Positions 1 to 6,514 of a DNA stretch of 49,968 bases are shown in pieces; position 1 is the stretch's first letter; each line of letters begins with the position of its first letter. The position numbers and the translations under genes were made by a program. The stretch is from SXXH01 sp041165735 (lineage in GTDB: Bacteria > Planctomycetota > UBA1135 > GCA-002686595). The stretch covers positions 1 to 49,968 of the forward strand of contig JBKDQQ010000209.1 in NCBI GenBank assembly GCA_046341775.1, given 5' to 3'. The notes under the pieces are model-generated. The model saw only the letters and a list, made by a program, of their open reading frames with translations, was not told the origin of the DNA and did not search any database.

Positions 1-296
1 CCGTAGGCGATGCGGCAGGCGGCCTTGTCGGTCTTCAACTCGCCGAAGGCCTTCGTCAAGGCCTCCATCTTCGGTTCGCCCTCGACCGCGTAGAAGTGCA
101 GCACGCTCGTCGGACGCTCCGCGGGGTAGAGGTCGACATCCTTCAAGGCCTCGGCCATCGAAGGCAGGCGCGGTCCTTGGCGCGCGCCGCCTCCTCCTTG
201 GCCGCCTTGGGGCGCGGCGGACGAGGCCGCGAAGGCGAAGGTGGCGCACAGCGCCAGCGCGGCGGGTCGGACGAGGATCTTCTTGGCGTTGCGCAT
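1..296 (-). CDS. Secreted protein of unknown function, N-terminal part only
   Basis: The gene begins with ATG at 296 and runs off the left edge, so about 98 codons are visible. The N-terminus has a classic signal peptide: basic start (MRNAKK), hydrophobic core, and a probable cleavage site near AASSAAPQ. A Gly/Gln/Arg-rich linker follows, then a globular stretch containing TSVLHFYAVEGEPKMEAL. That stretch vaguely resembles the first strand and helix of a thioredoxin-like fold, but this is only an impression and I do not assign a family. The gene is divergent from cysS, with 194 bp between the two starts. The reading frame is open to the edge and has the high third-position GC of its neighbours, so it is probably a real gene truncated only by the window. 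Confidence 0.7.
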   Translation of the reverse strand, partial: MRNAKKILVRPAALALCATFAFAASSAAPQGGQGGGGARQGPRLPSMAEALKDVDLYPAERPTSVLHFYAVEGEPKMEALTKAFGELKTDKAACRIAY

Positions 297-490
297 GCTG
301 CACCGGCTTTCGCGGCCCGAGCGTGGAGCGGCGCCGGACTGGCGCGCCACCGCGGGCAGTCTGCCATACGAAGCGCGCGTGGTCGAAGGATGCGGCGGCC
401 GCCGCCACGGCGCGCCTTTCGGCCGGGCGCCGACGCGTGCCGCTTGATGGGGGAGCCCGGCTCGGGCGATCATGCGCGCGGAGGAACCGC

Positions 491-1912
491 GTGAGCTTCG
501 TCGTCCACAACACCCTGACCCGTCGCAAGGAGCCCTTCCAGTCCCTCGAGCCGGGCGTGGTGCGCATGTACAACTGCGGACCGACCGTCTACGGGCGGGC
601 GCACATCGGCAACTTCCGCGCGTACATCTTCGCCGACACGCTGCGGCGCTGGCTCGAGGTCAAGGGCTTCGAGGTGCGCCAGGTGATGAACATCACCGAC
701 GTGGGGCACCTGCTCGACGACGCCGACGAGGGCGAGGACAAGGTCGAGGCGCAGGCGAAGAGGGAAGGGCGCGATCCGTGGGAGATCAGCCGCCATTGGA
801 CGCGCCTCTTCATGGAGGACATCAGGAAGCTCGGCATCGAACCCGCGATGGCCTACCCCAAGGCGAGCGAGCACATCCCCGAGATGGTCGAGATGATCGA
901 GGGGCTCTTGGCGAAGGGCTACGCCTACCAGTCGGGCGAGGACGTGTACTTCGAGGTGGCGCGCTTCCCGCGCTACGGGCGGTTGTCGGGCAACACGGTC
1001 GGGGAACTCGACGCCGGCGCGCGCATCGAGGTGCGCGAGGAGAAGCGCCACCCGGCCGACTTCGCGTTGTGGAAGAGCGACCCGCGCCACCTGATGAAGT
1101 GGAGGACGCGCTTCGGCGAGCACGGCTTCCCTGGCTGGCACATCGAATGCTCCGCCATGGCGCGCAAGCACCTCGGCGACCGGATCGACATCCACACCGG
1201 CGGCGAGGACAACGTCTTCCCGCACCACGAGTGCGAGATCGCGCAGACCGAGTGCTTCACCGGCGCGCCGTTCGCGACCTACTGGATGCACACCAAGTTC
1301 CTGCAGGTCGACGGCGGCAAGATGAGCAAGCGCCTCGGCAACTGCCACTCGATCGACGACGTCGTGGCGAAGGGCTACGAGGCGCGGGTGCTGCGCTTCT
1401 GCCTGCTGCGCGGGCAGTACCGCACGCCGCTCAACTTCACCTGGGCGATCATGGACGAATCGAAGAGCGTCCTCGAGAACCTCGACGACCTGGCCGCGCG
1501 ACTGCGGCGCGCCATGACCGGCCAGGGAGCCGCGGCCAGCGCGGAGGCGGGGCTCGAGGACGTCGAGGCGTGCCAGGCCGAGTTCGAAGCGGCCATGGAC
1601 GACGACTTGAACACGCCGCGCGCCATCGCGGCCTTGATGGGCCTGCGCTCGGCCGTGCTGGCGGAGCGCCTCGGCGTCTCGGCCGCGGCGGCGGGCAACC
1701 AGTTCCTCGTGCACGTGGCGCACAAGGCGCTCGGCTGCATCCGCGTCGAGGAGGAGTCGCTCGACGCCGAGGTCGAGCGCGCCATCGCCGCGCGCCAGGA
1801 CGCGCGCAAGCGCAAGGACTTCAAGGAGTCCGACCGCATCCGCGACGAGCTCCTCGCGCGGGGGATCGTGCTCGAGGACACGCCCAAGGGCGTGGTCTGG
1901 CGCCGCAAGTAG
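491..1912 (+). CDS. cysS: Cysteinyl-tRNA synthetase
   Basis: Cytoplasmic class I aminoacyl-tRNA synthetase that charges tRNA-Cys. The 473-residue product has the expected length. A zinc-ligand Cys lies in MYNCGPTVY (C29), the HIGH-type signature is HIGN at residues 38-41, WHIECSAM and HHECEIAQ supply the other zinc ligands, and the KMSKS loop reads KMSKR near residue 278. The C-terminal DALR/anticodon-binding region ends in a basic tail typical of the family. The reading frame is open further upstream, but the GTG at 491 is preferred. It has a GGAGGA ribosome-binding site 5-10 nt upstream and gives the usual CysRS N-terminus. The gene converges on the acyltransferase/ligase gene, and a strong hairpin separates the two stops. 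Confidence 0.97.
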   Translation: MSFVVHNTLTRRKEPFQSLEPGVVRMYNCGPTVYGRAHIGNFRAYIFADTLRRWLEVKGFEVRQVMNITDVGHLLDDADEGEDKVEAQAKREGRDPWEISRHWTRLFMEDIRKLGIEPAMAYPKASEHIPEMVEMIEGLLAKGYAYQSGEDVYFEVARFPRYGRLSGNTVGELDAGARIEVREEKRHPADFALWKSDPRHLMKWRTRFGEHGFPGWHIECSAMARKHLGDRIDIHTGGEDNVFPHHECEIAQTECFTGAPFATYWMHTKFLQVDGGKMSKRLGNCHSIDDVVAKGYEARVLRFCLLRGQYRTPLNFTWAIMDESKSVLENLDDLAARLRRAMTGQGAAASAEAGLEDVEACQAEFEAAMDDDLNTPRAIAALMGLRSAVLAERLGVSAAAAGNQFLVHVAHKALGCIRVEEESLDAEVERAIAARQDARKRKDFKESDRIRDELLARGIVLEDTPKGVVWRRK

Positions 1913-1930
1913 TCCGCCCCCGCCGCCGGG

Positions 1931-1960
1931 GGCGCCTGTCAAGCAGACTTGACAGGCGCC
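1931..1960. terminator. Bidirectional hairpin between convergent genes; exact TGTCAA-N6-TTGACA palindrome
   Basis: A perfect 13-bp inverted repeat, GGCGCCTGTCAAG / CTTGACAGGCGCC, surrounds the 4-nt loop CAGA. Weaker GC pairing continues outward on both sides. It sits between the stops of cysS (1912) and the minus-strand gene, whose TGA lies inside the left arm (1939-1941). There is no T-run, so intrinsic termination is only inferred. The core (1937-1954) is one of four exact copies of a palindrome discussed in the findings. Confidence 0.65.
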
Positions 1961-4221
1961 CCGGCGGACGCGTCCTGCGCCAGCGCCTTCAAGCCGCGCA
2001 GGTCGAGCTTGCCCGTGCCGAGCACCGGGATGGACGCCACGCGCCGGAATTGCTCGCGCCGCGGGATCCACAGGTTCGGCAGGCCTTGGGCCTGCAGGCC
2101 CAAAAGCGCCGCGTCGAGGATCGCGTCGTCGGCGACGTGCAGCACCACCAGCCGCTCGCCCTTCCTCTCGTCGGGGACGGCGGCCACGGCGAAGGTCGGG
2201 TAGGGGGCCTGCGACGCGGCGTGCAGCGCCTCCTCGATGCGCCCGTGCGGCACCATCTCGCCCGCGATCTTCGAGAAGCGCGCAAGGCGGTCCGTGATCC
2301 AGATGTACCCGTCCAGGTCGAGGCGCGCGATGTCGCCCGTCCTGTACCAGCCGTCTGCGAGCACCTCCGCCGTCAGGTCGGGGCGCCGGTGGTAGCCCGA
2401 CATGACGTTGGCGCCCTTGACGAGCAGCATGCCCGCCTGCCCGGCGGAGAGCGGCGCGCCGCTGTCGGGGTCGACCACGCGCACCGCGACGCCCGGCAGC
2501 GGATGGCCCACGCTGCCGCGGCGCCAATGCCGCGCGGCGGGCGAGGTGTCGCGCGCCGAGGGCACGCTCACGGCGACCACCGGCGCGCACTCGGTGGCGC
2601 CGTAGCCTTCGATGGGCGGCAGCCCGAAGCGGTCCTCGAAGGCGTCCGCCACGGATTCGGTCAGTCGCTCCGCGCCGGCGAGCGCGATGCGCAGGCTGCG
2701 GAACCGCCGCGGCTCGACCTTCTTCGTGTACAGCGAGAGGAAGGTCGGCGTGGCGATCAGGATCGTGGTGCGCTCGTCCTCGACGATGCGCCCGACCGTC
2801 TCGGCGTCGAGCGGGTTGGCGTGGCAGTCGAGTCCGACGCCGTGGACCAGCGCGAACCATGTGGCGAAGTAGCCGAAGCTGTGGAAGAGGGGCAGGATCA
2901 GCAGCAGGCGGTCGTCGGTCTCCAGGTGCACGACCTGCGCCACGCCGGCCAGGTTGGCGTCCAGGTTGCGGTGCGTCAGCGGCACGCCCTTGGGCTCGCC
3001 GGTCGACCCGCTGGAGAAGATGATCGTGCAGACGTCGTCGAGGCGCGCCTCGCGCGGCGCCCCGCAGGCGCGTTCCAGCGCGCGCGTCGGCAGCAAGAGC
3101 GCCGCCGCCAGCGCGAAGAGCCGCTGCCGCGGGCCGATCCCCTTGGCGAGGTCCTCGGCCCACACCAGTTCCACGCCCGGCGGCGCCTCCAGCCGCGCCT
3201 TGGCGAGGAAGGCGCGCGAGGCCAGCACCTTTGTCAAATTGGCTTGACGGGCCGCCGAGGCCATGCCCGCCGGACCGGCGGTGTAGTTGAGGTTGACCAC
3301 CACGCGCCCCGCGAGCGAGGCGGCGGCTTGCACGACGACTCCGGCGATCGAAGGCGGCAGCAGCACGCCCAGCGGCTCGCCATCGCGCCAGCGCGAGCGC
3401 AGCGCCCGCGCCAAGGCGATCGCGCCGACGAGCAGCTCCCAGCGCCGCGCGCGACCGCGTTGCGGATCGGAGGCCGCGCGCGCGAACGGACGTCGGCGCA
3501 TGCTGGCGACGAAGCCATGGTGCAGGGGCCGCCGCTCGCCTTCCCCGGCCCGCCAGGATTCCTCGCCGAGGTCCGCCACCGCGCGCCGCGCTTCGTGCAG
3601 GCTGGCGGAAGCCGGCAGCGGGCGGCCGAAGCGCAGGCGCGCGTCCTGGCGCAGGCCTTCGGGCATCTTCCACCAGCCGCCTTGGCGCGTGCCGCTGAAG
3701 CCGCCGCTCCACACGCGCGCGCACCACACGGGCACGATGGCCGCGCGCGTGCCGCGGGCGATGCCCTCCGTGCCGCGCTGGAACGGCAGCAGCAGGCCCT
3801 TGCGGCCCAGCTCGCCGCCGGCGAGCACGCACACGACTTCGCCGCGCTCGAGCAGGGTGCGCGCGCGCCGCAGGCCGCGCAGCTGCGCCTTGAGCGGCGC
3901 GCGTTCGTCGACGGGCACGACTCCGAGGAAGCGCAGCAACGGCCCGATGCGCGCGTCCTCGACCGCTTCGAGCGGAGCCACGACGCGCAGGGGGCGCTTG
4001 AGCGCCGCCGCCATGAGCAGCAGGTCGACGAAGTCGGCGTGGTTGGGGACGAGCAGCACGCCCCCGGTCCTCGGCACCAGCTCGAAGCCCTCGACCCGCA
4101 GCTTGAACAAGAGGCGTGCGAGCCACCGCAACAGTGCTCGCAGCGGCTCGCCGGGCGGGCACGCGGCCAGCACCAGCGGCAGCAGCGGCACGCACAACCA
4201 CCAGTAGGCGGATGGACCCAT
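1939..4221 (-). CDS. PlsC acyltransferase fused to AMP-dependent acyl-ACP synthetase (Aas-like)
   Basis: Predicted membrane-associated phospholipid remodelling enzyme of 760 residues. The N-terminus is a hydrophobic anchor (about residues 1-25). Next comes a PlsC/lysophospholipid acyltransferase domain (about 45-220) with the NHxxxxD motif (NHADFVD). From about residue 260 there is an adenylate-forming ligase with the P-loop-like FSSGSTGEPKG, the GYGATE motif, a YRTGD core motif and a terminal GTGKLDLR lysine. This order matches E. coli Aas (719 aa), which reacylates lysophosphatidylethanolamine and activates fatty acids on ACP. The ATG at 4221 is chosen because the hydrophobic segment starts there and a TAACCT hexamer lies 8 nt upstream; an in-frame extension further upstream is possible. 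The stop codon lies in the shared hairpin with cysS. Confidence 0.88.
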   Translation of the reverse strand: MGPSAYWWLCVPLLPLVLAACPPGEPLRALLRWLARLLFKLRVEGFELVPRTGGVLLVPNHADFVDLLLMAAALKRPLRVVAPLEAVEDARIGPLLRFLGVVPVDERAPLKAQLRGLRRARTLLERGEVVCVLAGGELGRKGLLLPFQRGTEGIARGTRAAIVPVWCARVWSGGFSGTRQGGWWKMPEGLRQDARLRFGRPLPASASLHEARRAVADLGEESWRAGEGERRPLHHGFVASMRRRPFARAASDPQRGRARRWELLVGAIALARALRSRWRDGEPLGVLLPPSIAGVVVQAAASLAGRVVVNLNYTAGPAGMASAARQANLTKVLASRAFLAKARLEAPPGVELVWAEDLAKGIGPRQRLFALAAALLLPTRALERACGAPREARLDDVCTIIFSSGSTGEPKGVPLTHRNLDANLAGVAQVVHLETDDRLLLILPLFHSFGYFATWFALVHGVGLDCHANPLDAETVGRIVEDERTTILIATPTFLSLYTKKVEPRRFRSLRIALAGAERLTESVADAFEDRFGLPPIEGYGATECAPVVAVSVPSARDTSPAARHWRRGSVGHPLPGVAVRVVDPDSGAPLSAGQAGMLLVKGANVMSGYHRRPDLTAEVLADGWYRTGDIARLDLDGYIWITDRLARFSKIAGEMVPHGRIEEALHAASQAPYPTFAVAAVPDERKGERLVVLHVADDAILDAALLGLQAQGLPNLWIPRREQFRRVASIPVLGTGKLDLRGLKALAQDASAGAPVKSA
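3232..3249. repeat. TGTCAA-N6-TTGACG palindrome inside the aas-like gene
   Basis: One mismatch (final G for A) from the exact palindrome seen elsewhere; the spacer is ATTGGC. It lies within coding sequence and specifies the residues RQANLTK at about position 325 of the acyl-ACP synthetase domain. Confidence 0.6.
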
Positions 4222-4580
4222 TGGAGTAGAGGTTAGGTGCCGCCCCGACGCGGGTCGAGCGCGCCTGGTCGCCCATGCGACCAGGCACCGCCGGGAAGCC
4301 GGAGGCGCGTCTCCGTTGGATCGCCTGCCCAAGCCCTTGGCGCGAGGGAACTTCAGGGCCCGCGGTCCCGTCGCACTCGCACGGAAGTTCCTTCCCGGCC
4401 CCGCCGGGCGCGGGCCTCGGCGGCGTCCATCCCTGCACGCCTCGCGCCGCGGCTGGATGTAAGGTCTGGTGCGGAACTATCGGCAACCAAGCTCCGCGGT
4501 TAGTCTCGGTCGGCGTGGATCCGCACGCTCGGACCACCCAGCACCCCAAGCCACTCCCACAGGCACCCTCCGGTACCTCC
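4222..4580. other. 359-bp divergent intergenic region
   Basis: Separates the minus-strand aas-like gene from the plus-strand sugar dehydrogenase. The aas side holds the TAACCT hexamer described separately. On the other side a TAGTCT hexamer (4501-4506) could be a -10 element for the dehydrogenase gene with a leader of about 70 nt; no convincing -35 is visible. The rest is C-rich and contains no ORF I would support. Confidence 0.4.
4230..4235 (-). promoter_or_regulatory. Candidate -10 element (TAACCT) for the aas-like gene
   Basis: Read on the minus strand, TAACCT ends 8 nt before the ATG at 4221, and no Shine-Dalgarno sequence lies between. The geometry fits a leaderless or near-leaderless transcript. 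No consensus -35 was found. Confidence 0.4.
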
Positions 4581-6341
4581 ATGCTCAAGTCGCTCTTCTC
4601 GACCCTCGCCGCCGCCGGCCTGCTCCTCGCCGGTTCCGCCGAAGCCCAGACCGCATTGACCACGACGCGCGTGGCCGCGGGCCTGTCCGCGCCCGTCGGG
4701 GTGGCGCACGTCACCGGCGACGTCAACCGCCTGTTCATCATCGAGCAAGGCAGCGGCGGCACGGCGCGCATCAAGATCCTCAACCTCGGCACGGGCGTCG
4801 TGAACGCGACCCCGTTCCTGACGATCACCGGCATTTCCACCGGCGGCGAGCGCGGCCTGCTCGGCCTCGCCTTCCACCCGAACTACGCGCAGAACGGATA
4901 CTTCTACGTGTATGTCTCCGCCAGCGGCTCCAGCAACGCGGTGCGTCGCTACCAGGTCAGCGCGGGCAACCCTGATCTCGCCGACGTCGCCAGCGCCACG
5001 ACCTTGCTGACGATGAGCGATCCGTTCAGCAACCACAACGGCGGCTGGATCAGCTTCGGACCCGACGGCTACCTCTACGTCGCCACCGGCGATGGCGGTT
5101 CGGCCAACGATCCCAACGGCGCCGGCCAGAACAACAACCAGTTGCTCGGCAAGATGCTGCGCATCAACGTCGACACCGACGACTTCCCCGCCGACGCGGC
5201 TCGGAACTACGGCATCCCGGCCGGCAACCCCTTCGCCGCCGGCGGTGGTTCGCCCGAGATCTGGCTGACGGGCCTGCGCAATCCGTGGCGCAACGACTTC
5301 GACAACCTCACCGGCGACCTGTACATCGGCGACGTGGGCCAGAACGCGGTGGAGGAGATCTCCTTCGCCCCGGCCGGCGTCGGCGGCATCAACTACGGTT
5401 GGCGCTGCATGGAGGGCACGAGCTGCACCGGCTTGACGGGTTGCACCTGCAACGCGCCGACCTTGCGCCTGCCGATCCAGACCTACAGCCACTCGCTCGG
5501 ATGCTCGGTCACCGGCGGCGTGATGTACCGCGGCTCGGACATCTGCGACCTCGGCGGCACGTACTTCTACGCGGACTACTGCACCTCTCGCATCTGGTCG
5601 TTCCGCTACAGCGGTTCGGGCGCCATCACGAACTTCCAGGAGCGCACCGCGCAGCTCGATCCGGCCGGCACCTTGGCGATCAACTCGCCGACCAGCTTCG
5701 GCGAGGATGCGCGCGGCGAGATGTACATCGTCGACTACGGCGGCGAGCTCTTCAAAGTCGTGCCCGCCTCGGCCCCGACCGATTGCAACGGCAACGGCAT
5801 CGGCGACACCTGCGACCTGCTCGCCGGCACCTCGGTCGACACGAACGGCGACGGCGTGCTCGACGAGTGCCAGACGACCGTGGTCTCCTTCTGCTTCGGC
5901 GACGGCACCGCCACGCCCTGCCCGTGCGGCAACGCCGGCGCCGCCGGCAACGGCTGCGCCAGCTCGGTCAACGCCCTCGGCGCGCGCCTCGCCAGCACCG
6001 GCGTCCCGAGCCTCGCCTCGGACACCTTCTCGCTCCAAGGCTCGGGCATGGCGAACAGCAGCGCGCTGTACTTCCAAGGCACCGTGCGCAACAACGGCGG
6101 CCTCGGCGCCGTCTTCGGCGACGGCTTGCGCTGCGCCTCGGGTTCGGTGATCCGCCTCGGCACGAAGACGAACACCGCGGGCGCTTCGAGCTTCCCGAGC
6201 CTGATCGACCTGCCGATCAGCTTCAACGTCACCGGCACCGGCACGCGCACCTATCAGGTGTGGTACCGCAACGCCGCGGCGTTCTGCACGCCCAGCACCT
6301 TCAACCTCACGAACGGCCTCGAAGCCGTCTGGGTCCCCTGA
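4581..6341 (+). CDS. Secreted PQQ-type sugar dehydrogenase with Ca-binding linker and Cys-rich C-terminal domain
   Basis: The 586-residue product has a signal peptide (MLKSLFSTLAAAGLLLAGSA, cleavage near AEAQ). About residues 25-390 form a glucose/sorbosone dehydrogenase (GSDH) six-bladed propeller. Recognisable family motifs are GERGLLGLAFHP, NHNGGWISFGPDGYLYVATGDGG, LRNPWRNDFD and DVGQNAVEEI; such enzymes oxidise sugars with PQQ. Next, two aspartate-rich loops (DCNGNGIGDTCD and DTNGDGVLDEC) resemble dockerin/thrombospondin-type calcium loops. The last ~150 residues start with a cysteine cluster (CFGDGTATPCPCGN) and form a beta-rich domain that I recognise only as a recurrent tail on planctomycete secreted proteins, so a surface-attachment role is a guess. 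The ATG at 4581 is set by the signal peptide. A strong terminator follows. Confidence 0.85.
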   Translation: MLKSLFSTLAAAGLLLAGSAEAQTALTTTRVAAGLSAPVGVAHVTGDVNRLFIIEQGSGGTARIKILNLGTGVVNATPFLTITGISTGGERGLLGLAFHPNYAQNGYFYVYVSASGSSNAVRRYQVSAGNPDLADVASATTLLTMSDPFSNHNGGWISFGPDGYLYVATGDGGSANDPNGAGQNNNQLLGKMLRINVDTDDFPADAARNYGIPAGNPFAAGGGSPEIWLTGLRNPWRNDFDNLTGDLYIGDVGQNAVEEISFAPAGVGGINYGWRCMEGTSCTGLTGCTCNAPTLRLPIQTYSHSLGCSVTGGVMYRGSDICDLGGTYFYADYCTSRIWSFRYSGSGAITNFQERTAQLDPAGTLAINSPTSFGEDARGEMYIVDYGGELFKVVPASAPTDCNGNGIGDTCDLLAGTSVDTNGDGVLDECQTTVVSFCFGDGTATPCPCGNAGAAGNGCASSVNALGARLASTGVPSLASDTFSLQGSGMANSSALYFQGTVRNNGGLGAVFGDGLRCASGSVIRLGTKTNTAGASSFPSLIDLPISFNVTGTGTRTYQVWYRNAAAFCTPSTFNLTNGLEAVWVP

Positions 6342-6366
6342 GCCCCGCTTCGGTGTCGCGTCGCGC

Positions 6367-6384
6367 CGTCAGGCGCGCTTGACG
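6367..6384. repeat. Degenerate CGTCAG-N6-TTGACG palindrome
   Basis: Lies 26 bp after the sugar dehydrogenase stop. It keeps the 6-bp spacing of the TGTCAA-N6-TTGACA family but differs at three of the 12 arm positions, so membership is uncertain. Overlapping arms GCCGTCA/TGACGGC (6365-6371 and 6380-6386) can form a 7-bp stem. Confidence 0.35.
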
Positions 6385-6405
6385 GCCGTCCGCGTGGATG
6401 TCGAA

Positions 6406-6438
6406 CGGCGGGCCGCTCCCTCGAGGGGCGGCCCGCCG
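6406..6438 (+). terminator. Strong GC hairpin terminator after the sugar dehydrogenase gene
   Basis: A 14-bp stem (CGGCGGGCCGCTCC / GGGGCGGCCCGCCG, one G-T wobble) with the 5-nt loop CTCGA is followed by CGTTTC. It lies 65 bp after the stop at 6341 and about 65 bp before the next -10 element, as expected for an intrinsic terminator separating two transcription units. Confidence 0.65.
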
Positions 6439-6502
6439 CGTTTCGCCGCCTGCGCGCGTAATCCCGGCCGATCCGCCGGTGCCCGGTCCCGCTCGTCCGC
6501 GG

Positions 6503-6508
6503 TATCCT
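6503..6508 (+). promoter_or_regulatory. Candidate -10 element (TATCCT) for the PSD1 gene
   Basis: TATCCT ends 6 nt before the ATG at 6515 and no Shine-Dalgarno sequence is present. This spacing is typical of leaderless transcription. No good -35 hexamer is visible 16-18 bp upstream. Confidence 0.45.
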
Positions 6509-6514
6509 CGCGCC

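Noticed and set aside
470..4840. A 1456-codon minus-strand open frame overlapping cysS
   Set aside because: Arg/Ala/Pro-rich translation without domains, antisense to cysS and out of frame with the aas-like gene; a high-GC shadow. Many similar long frames across the window were discarded for the same reason.
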